Shown piece by piece: positions 1 to 8,037 of a stretch of 64,000 nt of DNA (position 1 is its first letter; each line of letters opens with the position of its first letter). The translations under genes were made by a program, and so were the position numbers. The notes under the pieces were generated by a model. It searched no databases and was not told where the DNA came from. It saw only the letters and a program-made list of their open reading frames with translations. The stretch is from Caulobacter sp. (lineage in GTDB: Bacteria > Pseudomonadota > Alphaproteobacteria > Caulobacterales > Caulobacteraceae), in assembly GCA_026225565.1 (NCBI GenBank), contig JAMFTA010000022.1, forward strand, positions 1-64,000, in the 5' to 3' direction.

Positions 1-987
<987 letters not shown>

Positions 988-1033
988 TCACGACAGCGAT
1001 GGGTTGGGCGGCGCCGGGATATCGTGGCGCCCG

Positions 1034-1120
1034 CGTCCCTCTCCCTTCGCCGGCATGACCCGGATCAGGTTCGGCGGGTTGCGGCCATTTTGCCGCCTCT
1101 CAGCCCCTCAGCAGGGACGC
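1034..1120 (-). promoter_or_regulatory. TPP riboswitch (THI element) controlling thiC
   Basis: On the minus strand, closing stem P1 pairs 1113-1120 (agggacgc) with 1034-1041 (gcgtccct) without mismatch. Between them are the two conserved thi-box parts: CTGAGA (complement of 1098-1103) and the CCTGATCCGGGTCATGCCGG region (complement of about 1053-1072). The aptamer ends about 70 bases before the thiC start. A GGCGCC inverted repeat (1010-1015 with 1026-1031) lies in that interval and has no T-run, so control may be translational rather than by termination; that last point is inference. Confidence 0.95.
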
Positions 1121-1327
1121 CCCGGAGAACGCGGGAACGATAGACCGATGGGGGCGGGGGTTCAAGCGCGGCGAGGAGACGGGATTTGCGCGGGCGGGGC
1201 GGCAAGCCATCCCCTTGGCGCCGAGCATCTGCGGGGGTTCGATCACGCCAGCCCTTGAAAACCGGCCGGCAATCCTGCGGTATGCCGACGCTTCAGTTCG
1301 ACCCCTTCGTCTCCGGAACCTACGCCT

Positions 1328-2113
1328 ATGATCGATCGCCGCGCACTCTCCCTGTTGTTCATTGGCGGGGCGGCCAGTCTTGTTTCCGCCTGCGCGAGCG
1401 AGGACGGCCCGCCGTCCCACGGCGGTCGCGAAGGGGGCCGGGGCGGCGGCCCGGGCGATGAAGGGGGCCCCGAGATGCTGTTCATCAGCCCCATGGGCGA
1501 GCCCTTCCGCGCCAAGCCCCCCGCCCCCTATCCGGTGGACCTGTGGTTCAAGGGGGCCGACAAGGACGGCGACGGCAAGCTCGACCTAGCGGAATTCCAG
1601 GCCGACGCCGAACGCTTCTTCCATGTGCTCGACATCACCAAGGATGGGATGATCGACCACAGGGAGATCTATTATTACGAGCATACCCTGGTGCCGGAAA
1701 TGCTGGGCCAGCAGTATGGGGCCCTCAGCCGCTCCCCTCGCCAGCCGAACTATTTCCAGCTGGCCCAATATGGCGGGAGCGGCGGCGGTGGAATGGGCGG
1801 CATGGGCGGCGGCAGTCCGTCGATCAGCGGCGACGGCATGGCCGCGCCGGACGGCAAGCGCTTGAACGATCAGCCCCTGGTAGGCGGCGCGGCCTTCGGT
1901 CTGCTCGCCGATCCAGAGCCGGTGCAGGGGGCGGATATTCGCCTGACCGGGGTGATCACCCTGGCGGATTTCAAAACCCGCGCCGAGCAGCGGTTCCGCG
2001 TGCTGGACGCCGACAACAAGGGCTATCTGACCCTGGCCGGCCTGCCGGAAACCGAGGCCCAGCGCATGATCCCCCGCCATCGCGGTCGCCGCGGTCCGCC
2101 TCGGGGCGTCTGA
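1328..2113 (+). CDS. EF-hand calcium-binding lipoprotein
   Basis: The 261-residue product starts with a signal sequence ending in a lipobox-like LVSAC near residue 22, so an envelope lipoprotein is likely. Two adjacent EF-hand loops are visible, DKDGDGKLDLAEF around residue 79 and DITKDGMIDHREI around residue 99. A weaker loop, DADNKGYLTLAG, lies near the C-terminus. The linkers are glycine-rich (residues 28-48, and a GGSGGGGMGGMGGG stretch near the middle). The C-terminus is basic. It converges on the methyltransferase gene with a 6-base gap. Calcium binding is inferred from the loops; the biological role is unknown. Confidence 0.8.
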   Translation: MIDRRALSLLFIGGAASLVSACASEDGPPSHGGREGGRGGGPGDEGGPEMLFISPMGEPFRAKPPAPYPVDLWFKGADKDGDGKLDLAEFQADAERFFHVLDITKDGMIDHREIYYYEHTLVPEMLGQQYGALSRSPRQPNYFQLAQYGGSGGGGMGGMGGGSPSISGDGMAAPDGKRLNDQPLVGGAAFGLLADPEPVQGADIRLTGVITLADFKTRAEQRFRVLDADNKGYLTLAGLPETEAQRMIPRHRGRRGPPRGV

Positions 2114-2119
2114 CCCGGT

Positions 2120-2785
2120 TCAGCGCACCCGGGCGATGAGGAAGCCGTCATGGCCCTTGTCGCCCACGGTCTGGATCGCCGTGGCGTCCACCCGAGGCTC
2201 GTGGGCGATCAGATCGGCCAGGCGGCGCACGCCAAGCACATTCAGGTCGGCGCTGTCGGGATCGGCGACGGCGCCCCCGCGCGCCACATTGTCGACGACG
2301 ATCAGGCCGCCCGGCCGGGTCAGCTTCAGGGCCCAGGCGAAATAGTCGGGGTTGGAGGGCTTGTCGGCGTCGATGAACACCAGGTCGAACGGGCCGGCGC
2401 CTTCGGCCTCAAGAGTCGGCAGGCTGTCGATCCCCCGCCCCACCCGCACCTCGGCTATGGCGGAAAGGCCGGCGCGCTGCAGATTGGCCCGGGCCACTTC
2501 CGCGTGCTTGGGATCGAGCTCCAGGGAGATCAGCCGCCCGTCGGCCGGCAGGGCCCGCGCCAGCCAGATGGTGGAATAGCCGCCCAGCGTCCCGACCTCC
2601 AGAATGCGCCGCGCGCCCAGGGTCTGGGCCAGCAGCATCAGGAGCTTGCCCTGGTTGGCGGCCACGGCGATGGCCGGCAGGCCGGCGGCGGCGCTGGCAT
2701 CGAGGGCGGCCTCCAGCACCGGGTCGGGCGGGCTGAGCCGGCCGTTGAAATAGGCGTCGACGGCGGTCCATTGGGCTTGGGTCAT
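2120..2785 (-). CDS. SAM-dependent O-methyltransferase (Methyltransf_3 family)
   Basis: The 221-residue product has the layout of the catechol/caffeoyl-CoA O-methyltransferase family. It shows an N-terminal helical part, the SAM-binding motif ILEVGTLGGYST around residue 80, the acidic ribose-binding ISLELDPKHAE strand, and the metal-site motif DLVFIDADKPSN followed by VVDNVARGG. The length is normal for bacterial members. The natural substrate cannot be read from sequence. It is a lone gene, with the palindrome-bearing gap upstream. Confidence 0.88.
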   Translation of the reverse strand: MTQAQWTAVDAYFNGRLSPPDPVLEAALDASAAAGLPAIAVAANQGKLLMLLAQTLGARRILEVGTLGGYSTIWLARALPADGRLISLELDPKHAEVARANLQRAGLSAIAEVRVGRGIDSLPTLEAEGAGPFDLVFIDADKPSNPDYFAWALKLTRPGGLIVVDNVARGGAVADPDSADLNVLGVRRLADLIAHEPRVDATAIQTVGDKGHDGFLIARVR

Positions 2786-2881
2786 GGGGCGCTCCGGGGC
2801 GGTCTGGTCGGTCTCGGAATATCAGCCGAGGCGGTGATCCGTCATCCGCTATCCCCCAGCCTATCCCCGCATTCCCCTCCC

Positions 2882-2979
2882 TGTCATCCCGGACGGCGCA
2901 GCCGATCCGGGACCCAGGCTGAGGGCGCAAAGTAAAGCGCTGGGTCCCGGATAGCTGCTCCGCAGCTTCCGGGATGACA
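2882..2979. repeat. Compound cloverleaf-like intergenic palindrome
   Basis: The outer arms tgtcatcccgga (2882-2893) and tccgggatgaca (2968-2979) are perfect complements. Inside, atccgggacccag (2905-2917) pairs perfectly with ctgggtcccggat (2940-2952). Two small hairpins sit at the junctions: cggc-gca-gccg (2894-2904) and agctgc-tcc-gcagct (2954-2968). The element can fold as a four-way structure on either strand. Sequences of the GTCATCCCGG...CCGGGATGAC type are known to me as dispersed intergenic palindromes in alphaproteobacteria. I see only one copy in this window. Confidence 0.85.
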
Positions 2980-3131
2980 GCGTGGGAGGATGAGGGGATA
3001 GGAGCGTCACGCTCTTCTCCCCACCCTTATCCAACCCCGCAAAAACACCCCCATAATGCTCTCATCCTCCTCATGGAGAGGGCGCGTGATCGGCGTTCCT
3101 GCGCGAGGGGGCTGTGACTGAGACGGGTCAG

Positions 3132-3317
3132 CGGCCGGGGGGTTACCGGCCGGGTCCGGGGCGCGCCTCCGCCGAGGCGCCCCGCCGTCCTTGGGCGTGT
3201 CGGAGTAAGCGTTAAGAGCGCTGCCTGCCCGACGCTCTCGCACCGAACGGTCACGCGGAGCGTCTGCCTTTGTCGAAAACGGTTACTTCCACTTCCCTAC
3301 TCCGGGCGAAGGCCCGG
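3132..3317. other. Cluster of strong hairpins, possible structured leader or ncRNA
   Basis: Perfect stems occur at 3132-3138/3146-3152 (cggccgg/ccggccg, loop ggggtta) and 3302-3307/3312-3317 (ccgggc/gcccgg, GAAG loop). A bulged stem at about 3158-3183 (ggggcg..cctc/gaggcgcccc) lies between them, as does a gagcg/cgctc pair near 3219-3240. The strand of any transcript is unknown. This could be a structured 5' leader for the PBP gene or an independent RNA. In DNA this GC-rich some stems arise by chance, so confidence is low. Confidence 0.3.
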
Positions 3318-3485
3318 CGCTCCGCACCTCTCCACCTCGCGCGCCCAGCGTAGAGAACGCGAACCTGTGCCTGACCCCTCTCGCCCCTCGCGAAAAGTTG
3401 AAGGGCGGGCTAAAAGCCGCTTACATTGGGCTGTAACGCCCTAAGGTCGGCGAGCGACGTTGCGCGCGGTTCGGAGCTTTGATTG

Positions 3486-5471
3486 ATGACGAACGCCGAA
3501 CGTCGGGGCGGAGGGGGCTGGGGCAGCTTCAATTTTGGCGGCCCGGGCGGTCGCGGCACGCTGATGACCATCCTCTATTGGGCGGCGGTGGCGGCTGTTT
3601 GGGTGGCGATCTTCTTCGTCGGCCTGGTGTTCGTATTTTCCCGCGATTTGCCGGACACCTCCAAGCTCTACGACATCCACAAGCAGCCCTCGATCACCTA
3701 TCTGGACCGCTCGGGCGCGCTCTTGGGCGTGCGCGGCAGCCAGTACGCGCCGCCGGTGGATATCGACAAGCTGCCGGTCTATGTGCCCGCCGCTTTCGTG
3801 GCTATCGAAGACCGGCGCTTCTATCACCACTGGGGTTTCGACACCTGGGGCATCATGCGGGCGCTGAGCGCCGACCTGCGCCACGGCCACGCGGTGGAGG
3901 GCGCCTCCACCATCACCCAGCAGTTGGCGCGAAACCTCTTCCTCACCCCCGACCAGAACATCAAGCGCAAGGTGCAGGAGGTGATGCTCGCCGTCTGGCT
4001 GGAGCATAAGTACAGCAAAAAGCAGATCCTCGCCCTCTATCTGAACCGGGTCTATTTCGGCGGCGGGGCTTACGGGATCGAGGCGGCGGCCCAGCGCTTC
4101 TTCAACAAGCCCGCGGCACAGCTTTCGGTGGGCGAGGCGGCCATGCTCGCGGGCCTGCTCAAATCCCCCACCCACTATAGCCCCGTCGGCGACGCCGAAC
4201 GTTCCGCCAGCCGCGCCACCATCGTGCTCGACAAGATGGTGGAGACCCACGCCATCACCCCGGAACAAAGGGCCGAAGCCTTCGCCCACCCGGTGAAGGT
4301 CTCCAAGACCCTCGCCTCGGCCTATATCCAGTATTTCGTCGACTGGGTGGACGGGCAGACCCGCCAGCTCGTGGGCCAGCCCCAGCAGGACCTGGTGGTG
4401 GAGACCACCCTCGACCTGCCCCTGGACGGCCTCGCCGCCAACGCCGTGCGCGCCACCATCGCCAAGGACTACAATCAGGGGGTACAGCAGGCGGCGCTCG
4501 TCTCCGTCGATGGGGTCGGCCGGGTGCGGGCGCTGATCGGCGGGCTGGACTACGGCGAGAGCCAGTTCAACCGGGCGGTGGATGCGCGCCGCCAGGCCGG
4601 CTCATCGTGGAAGCCCTTCGTCTATCTGGCGGCCATGGAGGCGGGACGCACGCCGGATGTGGTGGTGGTGGACGAGCCTCTGACCATCGGCAACTGGTCG
4701 CCCCACAATTACACCAACAGGTTCCTCGGCGCGATGACCCTGCAGCAGGCCCTGGCTCAGTCCATCAACACCGTCGCCGCCCGCCTGGCCGACGAGGTCG
4801 GGCGGGACAACGTCGCCCACGTGGCTCATCGCCTGGGCATCATGTCGACCGTCAACACCGATCCGGCCATGGCGCTCGGCACCACCCAGGTCAGTCCGCT
4901 GGAGATGGCCCAGGCCTACATGCCCTTTGGCAACGGCGGGGATTTGGCCGCCGCCTATGGCATCGAGCAGATCCGCACCACCAATGGCCAGGTGCTCTAT
5001 CAGCACAAGGCGGACGCCAAGGTGAATGTGATCGGCAACCCGCCGCTGACCTATATGGACCAGATGATGCGGGCGGTGATCGCCGGCGGCACCGGCACCA
5101 AGGCGGCGATTCCCGGCTACGACCTGGCCGGCAAGACCGGCACCACGTCCGACTATAAGGACGCCTGGTTCTGCGGCTTCACCGGCGGCTTCACCACCGT
5201 GGTCTGGGTCGGCAAGGACGACAACACCGCCATGAAGAAGGTCACCGGCGGCGGCGCCCCGGCGGAGCTGTGGAAAAGCTACATGGCCTCGGCCCTGCCG
5301 CATCTTCAGGTGCAGAAAATTCCCGCAGGGCCCGCCGCGCCGGCAGGCGCCGTCTATGGCGACCCGATCGGCGATCTGCTTTCCCACACCGAGGCCGCCC
5401 CGCCGCCGACCCCCGAAACCCCGGACGAAGACGATACACGCCACAAGGCGGGCAATCCGCCGCAGGAGTGA
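3486..5471 (+). CDS. Bifunctional class A penicillin-binding protein (GT51 glycosyltransferase and transpeptidase)
   Basis: This protein polymerises lipid II and cross-links peptide stems at the inner-membrane outer face. A glycine-rich cytoplasmic start (residues 1-25) is followed by one membrane segment (about 27-51). The GT51 domain carries the catalytic EDRRFYHHWGFD (108-119) and EGASTITQQLARN. The transpeptidase has all three motifs: S373-S-W-K376, S426-I-N428 and K550-T-G552. At 661 residues it is shorter than classical PBP1A of about 800, closer to the smaller PBP1 paralogues of Caulobacter. A TTG at 3483 is an alternative start, but the ATG at 3486 with GGAG at 3473 is preferred. The C-terminus is a Pro/Asp-rich tail. 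Confidence 0.95.
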   Translation: MTNAERRGGGGWGSFNFGGPGGRGTLMTILYWAAVAAVWVAIFFVGLVFVFSRDLPDTSKLYDIHKQPSITYLDRSGALLGVRGSQYAPPVDIDKLPVYVPAAFVAIEDRRFYHHWGFDTWGIMRALSADLRHGHAVEGASTITQQLARNLFLTPDQNIKRKVQEVMLAVWLEHKYSKKQILALYLNRVYFGGGAYGIEAAAQRFFNKPAAQLSVGEAAMLAGLLKSPTHYSPVGDAERSASRATIVLDKMVETHAITPEQRAEAFAHPVKVSKTLASAYIQYFVDWVDGQTRQLVGQPQQDLVVETTLDLPLDGLAANAVRATIAKDYNQGVQQAALVSVDGVGRVRALIGGLDYGESQFNRAVDARRQAGSSWKPFVYLAAMEAGRTPDVVVVDEPLTIGNWSPHNYTNRFLGAMTLQQALAQSINTVAARLADEVGRDNVAHVAHRLGIMSTVNTDPAMALGTTQVSPLEMAQAYMPFGNGGDLAAAYGIEQIRTTNGQVLYQHKADAKVNVIGNPPLTYMDQMMRAVIAGGTGTKAAIPGYDLAGKTGTTSDYKDAWFCGFTGGFTTVVWVGKDDNTAMKKVTGGGAPAELWKSYMASALPHLQVQKIPAGPAAPAGAVYGDPIGDLLSHTEAAPPPTPETPDEDDTRHKAGNPPQE

Positions 5472-5514
5472 TCCGATGAGAGACAGGGCTTGGCGGATCG
5501 GCTAGGACGCCCCT

Positions 5515-5910
5515 ATGTTCGGGGCGAAGATCCATCGGCGAGCGGCGTGGCGGGGGGCGTTTCTGACGCTCGCCTTCCTGGCGCTTGTGATGAAGGTGGC
5601 CGCGCCCCCCGGCTTCATGGTCGCCGCCACGGGCGCGCCCGGCGCCTTTCCCCTGGTCATCTGCACCGGCCATGGTCCGCTCACCCCGCTGGGACAGGAC
5701 TCCAAGGGCGGCGAGAGCAAGAGCAGGAGCGACGCTCCTTGCGCCTTCGCCGGCCACGGGGCGCCCCCCACGCCGGCGGCGGGCCTCCCCATCGCCCGCC
5801 CGGCCTTTGCGCAGGCGGCGGACGTATCGCCCCTCCCCCTGGACTTGGTTCCCGGTCGCGGCCTCGCCGCGCCGCCGCCGCCCTCCCACGCCCCGCCCAT
5901 CGACCTCTGA
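5515..5910 (+). CDS. DUF2946-like small membrane/secreted protein
   Basis: The 131-residue product has an N-terminal hydrophobic segment (about residues 14-26) and a KVAAPPGFMV turn. It then has a VICTGHGP motif and, further on, CAFAGHG. This layout of two Cys/His-containing patches after a membrane anchor matches the DUF2946 family, often found next to copper or TonB-receptor genes. It is first in a same-strand run with a beta-barrel candidate, a TlpA thioredoxin and a PCuAC copper chaperone. A metal-linked role is inferred from motifs and context only. Confidence 0.65.
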   Translation: MFGAKIHRRAAWRGAFLTLAFLALVMKVAAPPGFMVAATGAPGAFPLVICTGHGPLTPLGQDSKGGESKSRSDAPCAFAGHGAPPTPAAGLPIARPAFAQAADVSPLPLDLVPGRGLAAPPPPSHAPPIDL

Positions 5911-5992
5911 TCAATCCGCCGCCCGCGTCTGAGCCCTAGGCACAGGCGGGCACCGCCGCGTCCGCGCGGCCTTGATGATCGAGGATCGCCCT

Positions 5993-6940
5993 ATGAAAGC
6001 CTTTTCCCCACCGCGCCGGCTGACCGCCGCGTTTTGCTTCGCCGCCACCGCCCTCACCACCCTGTCAGCGGCCTCGTCCGCCCTGGCCTGCGCCTGCGGA
6101 TGTGGGGTGTTCGGCGTCGGCACCGCCTCGCTCCTGCCCTCGGGCTCCGGCGGCCAAGCCTTCGTCGAATACGACTACATGGACCAGAAGGACAACCGTA
6201 GCGGGACCGCCAGGGCCCCCGCCGCCGACAACGACGACAAGGATATCGAGACCAGCTTCTTCACCGTCGGCGGACAATATATGTTCAACCGCAGCTGGGG
6301 CGTCACCGTCTCCGCCCCCTACTGGGCGCGCACCTTCAAGACCGACGACGGCGGAGGAGTCGGAACCTTCAAACACTCGGCCTTCGGCGACGTGCGGTTG
6401 ACGGGGACATACACCGGCTTCTCCGCCGACATGTCCACCGGGCTGATCTTCGGCCTGAAGCTGCCCACGGGGGATTTCAAGGCCGCCAACTTCGACCGGG
6501 ATACGCAGATCGGGACGGGCAGCACCGACCTCCTGCTCGGCGGCTATCACCTGGGCCCGCTCACCGCCGACCGCGCCTTCACCTATTTCGCCCAAGGCAT
6601 GTGGGACCATCCGGTCGCCAGCCAGGGCGGCTATAAGCCGGGGCAGGAGGTGAACGCCTCTCTCGGCGTCTACTATAACGGGGTGGAGGTTCCAGGCGGC
6701 CAGGTGAAAATCTCCCCGGTGCTGCAGCTGATCGCCTCGGCCCGCGCCCGCGACACGGGCCCCGAAGCCAATCCGACCGGCAGCGGCTATAGCCGGACGC
6801 TCATCTCCCCCGGGGTGGAGCTCAGCAGCGGGGAGTGGAAACTCTATGGCGATGTGGGCTTTCCCATCTATCAGCACGTCAATGGCGATCAGCTGACGGC
6901 GCCCGTGCTATTCAAGCTGATCCTCAGCCGGGGGTTTTGA
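5993..6940 (+). CDS. Outer-membrane beta-barrel candidate with CACGCG motif, copper cassette
   Basis: The chosen ATG has GAGG eight bases upstream; in-frame TTG/ATG codons at 5972/5975 would only lengthen the leader. A cleavable signal peptide (about residues 1-31) ends before CACGCGVFGVGT, so three cysteines lie at the mature N-terminus. The remainder has alternating aromatic/polar strands and glycine turns typical of outer-membrane barrels, ending in SRGF. Its stop overlaps the TlpA start (TGATG), so the two are co-translated. I do not recognise a named family. Metal binding by the Cys cluster is inference. Confidence 0.6.
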   Translation: MKAFSPPRRLTAAFCFAATALTTLSAASSALACACGCGVFGVGTASLLPSGSGGQAFVEYDYMDQKDNRSGTARAPAADNDDKDIETSFFTVGGQYMFNRSWGVTVSAPYWARTFKTDDGGGVGTFKHSAFGDVRLTGTYTGFSADMSTGLIFGLKLPTGDFKAANFDRDTQIGTGSTDLLLGGYHLGPLTADRAFTYFAQGMWDHPVASQGGYKPGQEVNASLGVYYNGVEVPGGQVKISPVLQLIASARARDTGPEANPTGSGYSRTLISPGVELSSGEWKLYGDVGFPIYQHVNGDQLTAPVLFKLILSRGF

Positions 6941-7479
6941 TGAGAGTTTCCATGACGCTCGCCACACGCGCCCTGGCGCCCATGCTCGCCGCCGCCGTCA
7001 TCGCCATGGGCTGGAGCCCGGCGGCGGCCGCTCCCACGGTGGGACAGCCGGCGCCGCCCCTGGTGGTCCGAACCCTCGACGGGCGCGCTCTGGACCTGGC
7101 CAGCCTGCGCGGAGGGGTGGCGGTGGTCAATCTCTGGGCCACCTGGTGCGCCCCTTGCCGGGAGGAAATGCCGGCCCTGGACGCCTTCGCCCGCCGCTAT
7201 GCCTCGCGGGGGGTGGCGGTGATCGGGCTCAGCGCCGACCGGCCCCGCGATCTGGGCGACGTGCAGCGGGTGATGAGCGTCTTCAGCTATCCCGCCGCCC
7301 TCCTGGCCACGGCCCCGGTCAACGGGTTCGGCGCACCCAGGTCCTTGCCGCAGACCCTGGTGATCGGGCCGGACGGAGTGGTGCGGGCGATGATCGGCGG
7401 CGAGGGGGGCCTGCTGACCGAGGCGCGCCTGGCCGCCCTGGTCGAACCGCTGTTGTCGACGGCGGGAGGCCGGTCATGA
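6940..7479 (+). CDS. TlpA-family periplasmic thioredoxin-like protein
   Basis: The 179-residue product has a signal peptide (about residues 1-30, ending SPAAAA). A TlpA/ResA-like thioredoxin fold follows, with the redox motif WATWCAPCREEMPAL (CAPC), a PQTLVIGPDG cis-proline strand and a final helix. Such proteins reduce disulphides in the periplasm, for example on apocytochromes, on Cu-A sites or on copper chaperones. It overlaps its neighbours at both ends: TGATG with the barrel gene and ATGA with the PCuAC gene. That argues for a shared copper-delivery job. Confidence 0.9.
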   Translation: MRVSMTLATRALAPMLAAAVIAMGWSPAAAAPTVGQPAPPLVVRTLDGRALDLASLRGGVAVVNLWATWCAPCREEMPALDAFARRYASRGVAVIGLSADRPRDLGDVQRVMSVFSYPAALLATAPVNGFGAPRSLPQTLVIGPDGVVRAMIGGEGGLLTEARLAALVEPLLSTAGGRS

Positions 7480-7952
7480 TCCGTCGAAGGGTTTTCCGCG
7501 CCGCCTTGCTGACGGCCTTGGCTTTGGCGACGCCCGCCCTAGCGCAAGGCCCGGCGTCGGCCGTGCAGATCGTCCATGCCTGGATCGCGCCGCCGCCCGT
7601 GGGCGCGCCGACGGCGGCCGGCTATCTGACCCTGAAAAATACGGGCCCCACGCCGGACATCTTCCTGGGCGGCGCCACGCCTGCGGCCCAGGCGCTGGAG
7701 GTGCATTCCATGTCGACCACGGGCGGGATCATGCGGATGCGGCGGGTGGAGGCAGGCTTGCCCATCGCCCCCGGCCAGACCCTGGTGCTGGCGCCCGGCG
7801 ACGGCGATCACCTGATGCTGATCCATCTGGCCCACCCTCTGAAAGCCGGGGACCGCGTTCCCGCCGTGCTCAACTTCGCCAAGGCGGGGGCGGTGAAGAC
7901 GGTGTTCGTGGTCGAGGCGGCGCCGATGGCGGGCGCCATGCCCATGCCCTGA
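7476..7952 (+). CDS. PCuAC-type periplasmic copper chaperone
   Basis: The 158-residue product carries a signal peptide ending ATPALA. The PCuAC (DUF461) copper motif, H(M)X10MX21HXM, is seen as EVHSMSTTGGIMRMRR followed by GDHLMLIHL. Family members carry Cu(I) in the periplasm and help load the Cu-A site of cytochrome oxidase. The methionine- and proline-rich end (APMAGAMPMP) could add copper ligands. The start overlaps the TlpA stop as ATGA, so it is the last gene of a coupled cassette. Confidence 0.9.
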   Translation: MIRRRVFRAALLTALALATPALAQGPASAVQIVHAWIAPPPVGAPTAAGYLTLKNTGPTPDIFLGGATPAAQALEVHSMSTTGGIMRMRRVEAGLPIAPGQTLVLAPGDGDHLMLIHLAHPLKAGDRVPAVLNFAKAGAVKTVFVVEAAPMAGAMPMP

Positions 7953-7994
7953 CCCCTCGGGGCAAACTCCCTTCTGGCGCGAATTCTGCTCTCA

Positions 7995-8012
7995 CCGGGA
8001 TGACCGTCCCGG
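7995..8012 (+). terminator. Hairpin after the copper cassette
   Basis: A perfect 6-bp stem, ccggga (7995-8000) with tcccgg (8007-8012), lies 42 bases after the PCuAC stop and 25 bases before the acyltransferase start. There is no T-run, so an intrinsic terminator is only possible. It could also be an operator. Confidence 0.35.
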
Positions 8013-8037
8013 AGGGGGACCGCAGGAGATCGCGATC

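Larger units (their letters stand above)
2786..3485. other. 700-bp gene-free region upstream of the penicillin-binding protein
   Basis: I see no convincing gene here; short frames of about 75 codons exist on the minus strand but are Pro/Arg-rich and look like GC-rich noise. The region holds a large compound palindrome (2882-2979) and several strong hairpins (3132-3152, about 3158-3183, 3302-3317). It lacks the signature segments I would expect of RNase P RNA or of the tmRNA tag. It may include a long leader for the downstream PBP gene. Confidence 0.6.

Noticed and set aside
3007-3243. Minus-strand frame of about 78 codons in the PBP upstream gap
   Set aside because: Pro/Arg-rich, no ribosome site, no motif; better explained by GC-rich hairpin DNA.
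3381-3425. Promoter reading TTGAAG...GCTAAAAG before the PBP gene
   Set aside because: Boxes are only about five bases apart, far too close for a sigma-70-type promoter.
2990-3485. Possible RNase P RNA or tmRNA
   Set aside because: The conserved RNase P core segments and a Caulobacter-like tmRNA tag-coding sequence are not present on either strand.
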